A stretch of 64,000 bases of DNA from NCBI GenBank assembly GCA_015039315.1, contig WIDE01000003.1, positions 310,001-374,000 of the forward strand. Reading direction: 5' to 3'. Position numbers and translations under genes: made by a program. The notes beneath the pieces are model-generated. The model was not told the origin of the DNA. It saw only the letters and a program-made list of their open reading frames with translations, and did not search any database. Below, one piece after another: positions 11,255-21,833 of this stretch (positions are counted from its first letter, which is position 1; the number at the start of each line of letters is the position of its first letter). The stretch comes from Clavulina sp. PMI_390 (taxonomy: Eukaryota; Basidiomycota; Agaricomycetes; Cantharellales; Hydnaceae).

Positions 11255-14200
11255 TTATATCATCCTTCTCGTCATTCGTTTCAACACTCTTCCAACACCT
11301 AGTTTACGGGCATCATCCTGATCACCTGCAGCAGTGTCAACTGTCAACTCGGCTCGCTCACTCGAACTGGTACTTCCTGGACCGAAAGTGACCGTCTGGC
11401 CAAGACTGGTGCGAGGACGATGCTTCTGGATGAAGGCTCGACTGTGGGAGGGTCCAGGGCTTGGAGTAGCAGTTCCATCTCGTTCTCGCTCGTCAGAACC
11501 CCCAACATGAGAGGTGGGACTGGGACTGGCGGTCGTGCTCCTGCGTTTTGAGCTGCCGACGAATGAGGCTGAAGGTGATGGAGAATGGCCGAATGACGAA
11601 GAGGGTGAAGGGGCAGCTGGTGAACGATAAAACGAAAATATACCCATACCGAAGGTGTTCCCGCCAAGAGATACAGAGGCCCGCTTGTGTGCAAAACGAC
11701 GGGGGTGCTGTACCTCTGGTGTTGGATTCGACGAGCGCTGAAACCGAGATGTGCCTGAGGCTACCACAGAGGGCATAGGCCTTCCAATTTCGCTCGTGGC
11801 TGTATTCCCACGAGTTTTAGTAGGAGTAGACGGGATGCTTCCTCCATTTGAGCGCGAGTTTCCGTTTCCGAACACATCTTTGAGCTTGAGCTTCCTCGCA
11901 TTTGTCCAGAGAGTTCCAGCCTTCGTTAGGGGCCCAGAGCCATTACTTTCACGGTCGCCGCTCATGGGAGGAGAAGAGGTAGGAGAGTCAGAATGTCGCC
12001 GACTTTTGGAGAGTGGAGACGATTTCAATGGGGTGAACGAGCGGTGCGAAGGAGACGGGGAGGGAGATCTGCTAGGAGTTACATTGAAATGTGAGCGGAC
12101 TAAGGGCTGATCGTGGCTAGCGGCGACTGGACTAAGACGAGATTCCGCTGTGCGAGAGGTTGAAATGGGCATTGCAACAGTGAATGGCTTTGAAGACTCA
12201 GCGGGGGACACGGGAGAAGAGGCGGCGGAATGGAAGGAACGCAGTGTAGATGTTGATTGTGCACCTCCAGAATTCTTACGAGGGAAGTGAAACATATTAC
12301 CCGCGGGGGAGGATGGATGAAGGTCGACTTGTAATGCGGTAGACATAGGAGTATGATAGTAGCTAGCATCGGAGTCTGAGCTAGTCGAAAAGTTGGATGC
12401 AAGAGAGAGCGAGCTGGCGTTCGATGGGTGAAGTATTTGAGATGCTATGGCTAGGAGATTCTCCTCCTGTCCTAATTGTGGAATTGTTTGAATAGAAGTA
12501 TTTCGATCGCGAGGTTCTTGATCAAACCCAGTTGGGAATAGAGGCGGCCGGACGGTATCAGCACTCGAATATGGCCCATCGAAATAGCTATCGAGAGTTT
12601 CAGAGACTGCAGAATAAGAATCCTGCAGCTACAAGGTCAGGTTTTGGGAGTGAAAGCCAACGTTAAGACGACTCACTTCCGCGCCCCCGACAGATAAAGC
12701 TGCTGCGGGATCTGCAATGATGCTACCACTAGTTAGTGCTTCGGGCTCCGGTGAAGGTGAGGCGGAACGAGGCATTGGTTGAGGTAATAGCTCAGGATCA
12801 AGGATGAGACCTCTCCTACGCGCTGAGTTATTGACAGGGCTGGGGGGTTCTACGGTGAACCATGGCGCAGTTCCACTAGAGGCAGCGCTAGAGCCTTCTA
12901 TCCCCACTAAAGTTCGGCCCAGCGATTCCGAGACATATGATGACAAAGAGGAATTTGTAGCAAAAGGTTGACCAAGCGCAAGTGTATCATTTGTTTCGCT
13001 TTCGCGCATAGCGAAAATACTCGTGACTTTTTGATGGTAAGAACTCTGAGAGGGAGTCGAGTGGAGAGTGCTTTTCGTAGGCGATGTCGAGATAGGATTG
13101 GATTCTTGAGAAGCTGCTGGCCTTTCCGGTGAGCGATCGCCAGATTTGTGCTCATCTGATTTCTGTTTGATACGCAGTGGAGGCGTGGAGAGCTGGGCGG
13201 GGAGCCGAGGTGCATAATGTGACGGGAGCGAGACAAATGATGGTTTAGCCGCCTGTGGAGGCGTAGATTGATTGCGAGAGTGATGGACTTTAGAGCGATC
13301 ACCAACACAATCCCTTCCGTGATCAGATTGTCTATACAGCTCTTGTTCCCCAATCCGCGCTCCATAAGCTGCCACCTTCTTGAACGAATACCCATCAGAG
13401 CTAGACCTCGCTAGCATTGGCCGAACATGTCTAGAGAAGCCTTGAGGCGAGATAGAAAGCCCATACGGATCGGGGAGCGGGTGTGATGGAGCATGACTGG
13501 CGATAACGGGAAGAACAATACGCTTGCTGATATCAAGAAGTGGTTTTGTTTCAATCGATGATGAAAACGATGGAGTAGGTCGAGACGGAAGAGGGGATTT
13601 CTGTCCTCTAAGGGGAGGCGTTGAGCGGAGAGATTGGTGAGAAGAAGCGTGGAAAGACAGATGCGAGGGAAGCGGAGGTGCTGATTGCTGGTTTGGCAAA
13701 TGTCCCATTGGTGACGAGGATTGGTCGATAGGGGGCGCGTTGCGAGGACGTTGAACCCGACTACTATGAGATCGAGCGGGAAAGTCATAGTATGGGGCGT
13801 TTCGAAAATTTTGGGCAAGATTCGGAGACGACTTCGACCTGGCCCTCGACTCGGCTTGAGGTAACAGCCCACGACCAGTGACAGCGATAGCCAGTGTTGC
13901 ATTATCCAAGAATGGAACCGCCAAAACAGGACCTTCTTTCTTCTGGGGTCTTGTTCCAAGAACTGGAGAGTACCGGAACGGGTCATCTTGATAGCTGAAC
14001 ATCGAAGTGGGAGATATGTCACCAGGCTGAGGGCGAATCAAATCGTCCTTGGCACGCGACAAAGCGCCATAGCGGGAGCGTGGAGTCAGAAAAGGAGTTC
14101 CGCTAGCAGGAGGCACCGATGCAGATCTTCTACGCGTTTTCACTGCATGGGGCTTGTCAAGTGTGGGTCTCGGAGGAGTCGTGATTGTAGTGAGCGCAAC

Positions 14201-14470
14201 ATCCGATGGCCGACGAGCTACCAAACCAGGGGACGAGGAAAACGCGCCTTTGAAAGCAACAGGGACTACATCATGCACATAGCTTGTGTTTCTAGCTCTC
14301 ATCGGTGAATCTAACGCACCAGCAGTCTTGGGCATCAGAGTGGAAGAGGAAGGGCGAACAAGACGAATGAAGGAGGATGATTGGTGGGAATCGGACGGCT
14401 TTTTGGGAGAGTAACGCGACAAAAGTCCTCCATAGCTGCGAGAGCGCTCATGCGACGCGTCTGGTGCCAT
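11255..14470 (-). CDS. large Ser/Pro-rich basic protein, unknown function
   Basis: I do not recognise a domain. Two long open frames on the minus strand (14470..12677 and 12628..11255) join into one gene through a 48-nt intron (12676..12629, GTGAGT...TAG) in phase 0. The bridging stretch between them is open and encodes about 95 residues, rich in acidic and Ser residues, before reaching the downstream frame. The product is 1,055 residues. It is dominated by Ser, Pro, Arg and Thr with many SPS, RSxS and TPP sites, suggesting a disordered, heavily phosphorylated protein. The C-terminus is basic (GRVLKRMTRRMI). I chose ATG 14470 because the upstream in-frame ATG (14560) would run into the first exon of the divergent LRR gene. 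A cell-polarity or cell-cycle substrate is conceivable but not shown. Confidence 0.7.
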
Positions 14471-14548
14471 CCTTGCGCGAATGGAAAGGCGCGGGAACCT
14501 GGACAAACAAACCCATACACACTCCACCAACTTGACCCGACCTTGGTC
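14471..14548. promoter_or_regulatory. very compact bidirectional promoter
   Basis: Only 78 bp separate the inferred start codons of the Ser-rich gene (-) and the LRR gene (+). Both 5' untranslated regions and core promoters must overlap here, or transcription starts inside the opposite gene. Confidence 0.45.
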
Positions 14549-16663
14549 ATGCCGTTTCAAGGACCTATCCAGGTGCTGTAAACGCGCAGGCTATTTCAAA
14601 GCCAGTTATTGACTGATAGCTATAGGACGAGGGCGTCAACCCCTTCTTCAATCGGCAGTGGTCTCGAAACAATCTCATTCACGATGCTGGCAATCAAACT
14701 TCACGGACGACCGATGAACACCTAATTATCAATTCATCCTCTGAAGACATCCATGAATACTCATATCTGAGGCGAATACGCGAAGCTGTCATGGAGGATA
14801 TGGATCCTCAAACATTTTCCGGTACTCTATCGCAGACCGCGGGCTTAGAGACGGATAGCTCGAAACAAGTCAAAAGCAGTGCTGTCCAAGAGATTACCAG
14901 CTACCCCCCCTTATCTAATCAGCATCAGCTACACTCTCTTGACAGCTCGTCCTCAACTTTCGGTGGCCGTATTCCCATGCCGACCTATGATGCACCAGAC
15001 ACATCTTCCCCAATTCAGCTCGATAGCCCACAGGATTCATCCACTGCATCGTCTGAGGCTTGCATGACTCACCCGGAAAACCAAACGGACTACTTTTTGA
15101 AGAAATTCTATCGAAACAGAGTCATCGAACTTGAAAGTGAGTCATTGCTCGTCTTCCCACATTTAATTTACCCACCCATACTACGGTGAACTGGGGACTC
15201 GCAGACACGCTATATGGCCCAATATTGAACCCTATGAATCCCCAAAACGTGCTACTTTTGATCGAAAAAATCGACGACCTCATGCCAAGTATCCGTCTCA
15301 AAAAGAATCTTGCTCGTGTGAGAGACACTGGTGCGAGCAGCTCGCCGCTGACGTTCCAGCGCGTTCTTCAGTATTTAATGCAACGAGGCCTGCTGTCTCC
15401 TGCTCTGCTTGAACTATTCAGAGGGCTCGAGGGAGTCGTGGAACTGAATCTACGCGAAAGCTTGAGAAGTTCGAGGGTTCTCGTCCCTACGGCGTTCAAG
15501 ACCTCTTTGTTGCAAGGCGAGTCATGAGCACCTCAGATTAATAGCCACATTGTAACAAAATATTATCTTGCCGATTCGCCAGTCTTCAGCCGGCCAAACA
15601 GCTTTCGTACACTGACCAAGCTCAAGATGAATGGTGTGACTGTGGACGGTGCTGATCTCGTTCACATCGCTCTTCTACCGGCTCTGCAAAGCCTATCCTT
15701 ATCCTCGGCTAACATGACTGACGGCTGGTAAGCTCTTCTTGGTATTTCAACTTCTTCTATCGCATACTCACTCTTGTTTTCTTAGCATCGCTTCACTCTT
15801 ACCCCTTCGACACTCTCTCATATCTCTCAGTCTTGCTAGGAATCCAGGGATCACGGATGAAACCTGCCACCTCCTATCTCACTTTGCTATCTTGGAAAAG
15901 CTCGATATATACGGCACCAGCATCACAGTCGTGGGGATGCGACGCATGGTCAGAGATTGGGCCGACGAGAGACGGATAGATGTCAACCTCAGCATGCCCT
16001 GCTTCAACGACCTAGACTGTACGTTCCTCCTTGTATTCTAACCTCTTGATGGTACCAAGCTGACCCAGCATGTAACTGATCAATTTCTCAGATATATTCA
16101 ACCTTCTTGATAAATCTCCCGGCTGCTTTCCAACTTACGCAACCCTTGCTAATAGCTCTCAACATTCCTGCTCACAACTCGAAACCATTCTCCGCAAATA
16201 CGTCCGTGCCACCAGCGGCGCTACCGATCATGGCGAATCTGATACGCCCATGATGCTTCCAGCTCGTACGGCAAAGGGCACACCTGCCCGACCTCGATCT
16301 CAATCCCAAAACGTAGCTCGTCGCCCATTGCGTTCACAGCAGGGGCAGCAACGCGCCGACTACATCCATAGCGTGTTTACCGCCCTCCAGACTGCAACCG
16401 AACTTGGTTCCCTGTACCCCACTACTCCGCAGCTGCAACAGGAAGGAAGGGCTCCAATGGTTGATATGATTTGGGATAACATCCGCAGTTCAAGTAGTTT
16501 GGCAAGCTACGAGGAAGACGAAGAAGAAGGGCAACGCGCGGTGCTGGTGTCAATTCTGGAGAGCATTGTGGAGCGGTGTGCGGCTGATGTCAAGGTTTTG
16601 GAGGTCTTGGGTTGGAATGATGCTGATGATGAGGAGGTCGAAACCAGTGGTAACATTGACTGA
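14549..16663 (+). CDS. leucine-rich-repeat protein, unknown function
   Basis: The first exon is tiny (14549..14572, MPFQGPIQ). After a 53-nt intron (14573..14625) the frame continues DEGVNPFFNRQW, and several further exons follow. The middle of the protein (about residues 230-400) has ribonuclease-inhibitor-like repeats: LTKLKMNGVTVDGADLVHI, ALQSLSLSSANMTD, SLISLSLARNPGITDETC, LEKLDIYGTSIT. Upstream is a Ser-rich polar segment. Downstream the tail is Arg/Gln-rich, then acidic (YEEDEEEGQ), and ends EVETSGNID at 16663. Total length is about 500 residues. No F-box or membrane segment is visible. LRR proteins of this kind usually mediate protein-protein contacts; the partner is unknown. Confidence 0.7.
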
Positions 16664-17328
16664 GAGGACGACTGAGGGGAGCTGGAAGGCGGCCGTATAC
16701 TCCGGGACGGGACGGACGGCGAGACCGAGGGGAATACTTGATGGTGATGACTACAATTCCGACTACCATGACGGCAAAAGTCTTGTGGAGGCGTGGTAAT
16801 CTCAATGACCATGGTTTCATGATTTGCAAGGCACTTCTTGACAATTCTCAGACTTTCCGGTTTCACTTCGCTTCGCCCCTTCCTTCCATGCACGCAAAAC
16901 AGTTTATTCCTGCACACAAGAGGTCACACGCACGCGAGGTTCTGGGAGAAGACCCAAAAAAGTCCGTATTGAATAGATACCACGCGTGCGTGTGACCTCT
17001 TGAGGTTCTGGGAGAAGACCCAAAAAAGTCCGTATTGAATAGATACCACGCGGCCAGTGGGGAATGTGCGAAATAGACAAGTGTGGAGGAATATACTAAG
17101 GATTGGAGACGTGCGCGATGGACCTGATGTTCTAAATGAGCGGCGACTGTACTACAATGCTACGAGAGGCCAGCTCCAATCGGGAACGAAGCTCTCGAAT
17201 CCAACCCTCATGACGACAAGGGAGATCGAAATATGGGGGATATTCGCAGCCAGAGAAGAATAACAACAATGCAGACACCTCAGATCATAAACTCGTCAAA
17301 AAGGCCCGGTTTTGCAGGAGAACATGCT
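16664..17328. other. convergent intergenic region containing a compound repeat
   Basis: This lies between the 3' ends of the LRR gene (+) and the GPI-protein gene (-). Its main content is the repeat at 16917-17052, annotated separately. The rest shows no gene. Confidence 0.45.
16917..17052. repeat. 51-bp direct repeat nested with a 20-bp perfect inverted repeat
   Basis: Positions 16936-16986 and 17002-17052 are identical 51-bp copies offset by 66 bp. In addition, 16917-16936 (CAAGAGGTCACACGCACGCG) is the exact reverse complement of 16983-17002, so the first direct-repeat copy sits inside a hairpin with 20-bp arms and a 46-bp loop. The second copy follows the right arm directly. No coding capacity is seen. 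It may be a small non-autonomous foldback element or a local template-switch duplication. Confidence 0.85.
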
Positions 17329-18271
17329 TTACAGCATGACAGCGGCACCAATGAGACCAAGGACACCAGCAACACCGAACTTGGCGTCCAGGTGGCTGGC
17401 ACCGCTCTTGCTGGTGGTGGAGGTGGGGGCAGTGCTCGAGGTGGAGGAGCCAGCGCTAAACAACAAATCAGAATGTATGTGAGGGAAAATGGAGCGACTG
17501 TATTCACCTGGAGGCCTTGCTGGTGGTGGTAGAGGTACCGGCAGGGGAGGTAGAGGAACCACCAGCAGCGGTGGTGGTAGTAGAGCCACCAGCAGTGGTA
17601 GAACCGCCGGCGGAGGTGGTGTCACCAGTCACGGTGGTACCAGTTGTGCCAACACAGCTGGTGCTGGTACCAGCGATGACGGTGATGGGAGCTATAGCGA
17701 GGTAGACATGAGAATGTTGTAGATCGTTCCGGTTGAGTACACCGATACTTACAAGTGTACTGGAGGTTGCCATTGTTATCACGAATCTCCAGGGTGATGT
17801 ACGAGCCTGTTGAATGGGACAAGCTAGTGTCAACAAATCGCGAACGCGCAGTTCTGGTAGGGAGGAAAAACACGGACCAGCATCCAAGTTGACGAGCCAG
17901 GGGTAGGTGGTGGCGTTGGTGCCAGAGACAATGGTCTCAACAGGGGTACCGCTCGCCTGACCGCCAGGGAGGACGTAACCTCGGCGAAACGCTGGTCAGC
18001 CCACATGACGACAATGATGAGGGAGAAATTTAAGACTTATCACAAGGGTGAACGGAGGGTGGGTACCACCGAAGGTAAGGCTGCTAGTCAAGCAGGTAGT
18101 AACACCAGTGCTACACGAGATAACGAGCCAGTCAGCGCGTGCGATAAGCCGAGCAACATCGCGTGCCAACGGGAGGATCACTCACGGGGTGTTGATGAAC
18201 GGGTCAGAGGTCTGCGCCGCAACGAGGGAGGCGAGAGCAGCAAGAGTGGAAGCGGTGGTGAAGAACTTCAT
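17329..18271 (-). CDS. secreted GPI-anchored Ser/Thr-rich protein with KRE9/KNH-like N-terminal domain
   Basis: ATG 18271 opens a signal peptide (MKFFTTASTLAALASLVAAQ), followed by TSDPFINTP, TGVTTC and, after a further intron, LPGGQASGTPVETIVSG, TYPWLVNLDAG and SYITLEIRDNNGNLQYT. This is the Ig-like N-terminal domain common in basidiomycete wall proteins of the KRE9/KNH type. Then comes a long Ser/Thr/Gly stretch (TTTAAGGSS, STTTSK) suited to O-mannosylation, and a hydrophobic C-terminus (FGVAGVLGLIGAAVML) after SGASHLDAK that fits a GPI attachment signal. Five introns split it, all GT-AG and all keeping frame. A TATAAATA element on the minus strand at 18373-18366, about 95 bp upstream of the ATG, is a likely core promoter. 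Product about 210-220 residues, probably in the cell wall or plasma membrane. Confidence 0.85.
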
Positions 18272-21200
18272 GGCTACGACGCGGAAGGCGGGCAGGGGAC
18301 GAGAGGGAACGAGGTGGAAGTCGGCGCTTGGGGGGGAAATTCGTAAACTGATGCGTGTTTGGTCCTATTTATATCTGCAGCAATTTCGCACCATATGAAC
18401 AGTCAAAAAATAGATAGTTATGCACCCTCTCTCCCCCTTCGTGCCTGTTGGACTTCCTGCATGTATCGAAAACCTGGCACATCCATCTGCTCTTTGCCCA
18501 TGCCCGCCTGCGATGACGGCGAGCCCGACATTGCCAAATCAATCGGCTGTATGGTCTTCGCACATCGCAATTCACTTCTCGTAATACATACAACCGACGT
18601 CGCTACGCGCCGTTTAGAGGCTGAGGACCCGCCACCTCGCAAGATCTAACACGATGCAAAAACGAGCTACACAACCGCATTTCCCTATTTTTCGCTTTTA
18701 CTCTGAGGACACATTCCGACAGCTGGTCCGACGTTCGCATGTTCGGGGACGGACGTCAATGAATTGCCATTTTACGTCATTCGGCCTTGAGCCAGACTGC
18801 GGAATTCAGAAATTGGTCACGTCAAAACGCGCTTAGCTATTAGCACCGGAAGGAGCATTATCAGATCTCTCACTGCGGGCGAGCGAGTGCAGGTGGTGCG
18901 TGTTTCGTATCAAGAATGAGGACGAAACGCCGAAGACACGAGAGGGAGAATCATTTTCTCATCTATTATTGGAAGCAAATAGCGAGCAACAAACCTGGCC
19001 CAGAGCAAATAGGTTATTCATTTAGTATGATTTGAATGTTCATCCCGGCCCAGAGTTAACGAGACAATTATTCCCTGAATTTACAAATGAGGTGCCGGAC
19101 TCTCCAAAAGCTCATAAGACGATCACAGAAGTGAGTTACGACTTGTATCGGGTGTTATTACTGGCGACTGCAAGGGTCACTTGAGAGCGGAGCATCCACC
19201 TTTGGGCAATGTTGATGGCCTGGAGCATGGGTTCAGATAGGGAGGAACAGAAAGCTATCATCACAAGACTATCCGTGAGAGAATCCGGAAAAGCCATCGA
19301 GGAAGTCAACACGTCAATGGTCCAGACCACGTAACTCATCCCGAGCGACTTCTTGCCCTTAGCTGCTCAGCAGCACTGGGGTTCAAAAAAGGAGCCTGTG
19401 CTCGCTCAAGATCGAATCTCAGTTATTACGTATTAGAAGACCCTGGAAAGCTGGGCGAGGCTTGGAGAATATAGAGTTTGGGGCCGATATATGCTGCGCA
19501 GTCGTGTAGCACCAATCAGCTGTCTGGTCTGAGAGACGAGCAGCGAACTACGGTCAATCCCGCAGCACGATGGCTGCCTCGGTGGCGGTGTGTACCCTAG
19601 CCGCTGGGACGGACCTGAGTCTGACCGAGGACACTTCGAAGCTGACTGTATCGTGGGCAAGCCATTCAACGCTGCAGAAAGTGGGAGGACGGAGGCAGGC
19701 ATTCGATCGTGGAGAACGCCTACAACCTAGAAAAGAATACCAAGATGATTGAGCAAGATTGCTGCCCAATCGTAGCTCGATGAGCATATAGGATCAGAGA
19801 AGGTTAATTCGCCATGTTCATTGCGCATCATGAGTCGCAATGAACCGGACAAGCTAAAGCGGGCGGGCCGTTGGTCGTCCATGTCACGGTCACATGGTCA
19901 GGGTCGCGTGACTGTCCTGACTTCGACTCTTTGCGGCCACCAACTTACCGAAATATTCCTCGGGCTATTCCCCAGTACATTGCCATGTGGCGCTCGACAT
20001 CCATCGTAAGACGTGATGCGAGTCGTGGAGTTTTGATCACTTTTTTTGCATTTGCCTTTGCCTTTGCCCTCGCCTTTGCCCGCACCGTCGAACTTCGCCA
20101 TCAGGCTGGATGCACCTAGTGATTGCCCTTCTCAAAACAGGACATACATTGTCCCCGACTACAATTTGATAGTACGGGCATTCGCGATCCAACCGCTTGC
20201 TATACCCAATGATGCGGTAAAACTTTTCAACTACTGAACAGGTCAATTGCACTGGATCCTGGTTCTGAGTCTTAGATGTCGCTGAGTTCGAATATACCAT
20301 GGTTTCCTGAGGTATTGAATAATAGGTTCAGCCATATCACCGCCCTGCCCCGAGTTCTTGCGTGAGTTTCTCGTTAGCCTTCTCCGTCTTGTGCGTGGCT
20401 CAGTCATCATCCATTGCACATACTTATCGCCAGAACCCAAGCAAAGATAGGGTGGTCCTATATCATTCTAAGAGCTGTTCGAGTCTTCGCCAACTCATTT
20501 TACCGTGGATGCTCACCAGAAATAGATCTGAGCCTTGGCCCATGCATCTCAAGCCACCCACGGGAGTGTCAGGCCTACGCAAGCACATTACCATACTTGC
20601 ACTAATTCATGACAGTATGCCGTATTTGAGTGCTGGCTATCACCTTCTACCAACCTCAGCTCCGCGATGTTGGCTGAACCTCGGCGCCATGCGGTCTTGT
20701 AGCTCACGGTTCACCGCTAACGTTCCAATGCGAGTAACCACCTGGAACGGCTGTCTCATAGGTCAATCTGGGCGTTATGGGCTCAAGGCAAAGCAGTGCG
20801 GCGTATGGAAGCGGGCATCATAGTGGCTTGGGTGCGCCCGCTCGACGCTACCGGAACTCTTACCTTTTTAGCACATTTACCTTCGGGACGGTTCCTCTCC
20901 GTTGCCTTGTAGCCCCCTTAATATCATGGTCAGATCGTGGCTACCACTCTAATGTGATGATGTATTTCTGTGACAGGTGAAATAGTTGATCGTAGGTTCT
21001 AATTGCTGTTCCTAGTTTGCGCACTTTTCCACTAATTCTATACCTCTGAAGAACGCTCTATAGATTTATTATTCCCGAGATCTGCTCTTTGCACCTATGG
21101 GTTTATTCACTCCCGTTTGCTTGAAGGACCAGGAGACGACACACGGGGCTCGGCCAGCGGTCGAGGTTCACAGTTGCTAAATACAGCCGCGGGGCCCGCA

Positions 21201-21833
21201 AATCGTTATTGATTTCTTCTGAGATCTCTTCCTGGGGCCTTCGTTGCCGCCGGTGGCAGAGCCACACATCTTCCGAACTTTTCCCTGCAGCTACTCATTC
21301 AGCTGCCCTTGAATGGAGATATCTCGGCCCCACATCAGGCCATCAGAACGGCAGGCGGGCGGTTTGTCCTCAGATCCCATCGTCAAACTCTCTCTAACCT
21401 AACTCTGAGGCCTTGGTTAGGTGGCACACGATGGCGGATTCATTTCAGAGACACTGCTCTGCGATATCTCACCAGGAGAAGAAGCAGCGGATGAATTCGA
21501 TCTTCATTACACTTGCTCGTGTGAAGTCTTGGTGCATCGTTCAATAGGCACCTCTGTTACAGTTACAAACGCCGGAAGATCCACATTCAATTGACGGGTG
21601 ATATGCAATGCAGCGGCATCACGCTTCCTCACGTTTACCCCAGATGTTCTCTAGCAACTCCCGACGACGAAGTTTTTCCATGGGATGTGGGGGAACCTTA
21701 TAGTGTACCTGCCGCAAAGCCTCGGGGAATTTACGCCCTCCTTCCTTCTGCCAGCAACCCCCCCTGGTTTTCCTGATCTCGATCCCTTCGTCCTTCGTCT
21801 TCTCTGGCCTTCGAGATCGAGTTGGCAACGACG
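18272..21833. other. 3.5-kb gene-poor interval
   Basis: I could not build a gene here on either strand. Short open frames exist, for example 19136-19339 (-) and 20362-20823 (+), but none shows a recognisable domain or joins sensibly to a neighbour. The left end is the promoter of the GPI-protein gene and the right end that of the sugar transporter. It may hold decayed sequence, a fast-evolving gene or non-coding RNA. Confidence 0.4.
20048..20083 (+). repeat. imperfect TTTGCC hexanucleotide microsatellite
   Basis: A short pyrimidine/GC tract made of repeated TTTGCC and related hexamers, preceded by a T run. It lies in the gene-poor interval and does not extend any reading frame I accept. Confidence 0.7.

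Noticed and set aside
12907..14022. two minus-strand open frames of 162 and 203 residues
   Set aside because: They lie fully inside the 1,055-residue Ser-rich gene in another frame, and the main frame is far longer.
17489..17722. Gly-rich plus-strand open frame
   Set aside because: Antisense shadow of the Thr/Ser-rich part of the GPI-anchored protein, whose splicing and signals are convincing.
20362..20823. 153-residue plus-strand open frame in the gene-poor gap
   Set aside because: No domain, no consistent splice partners and mixed composition; likely chance.
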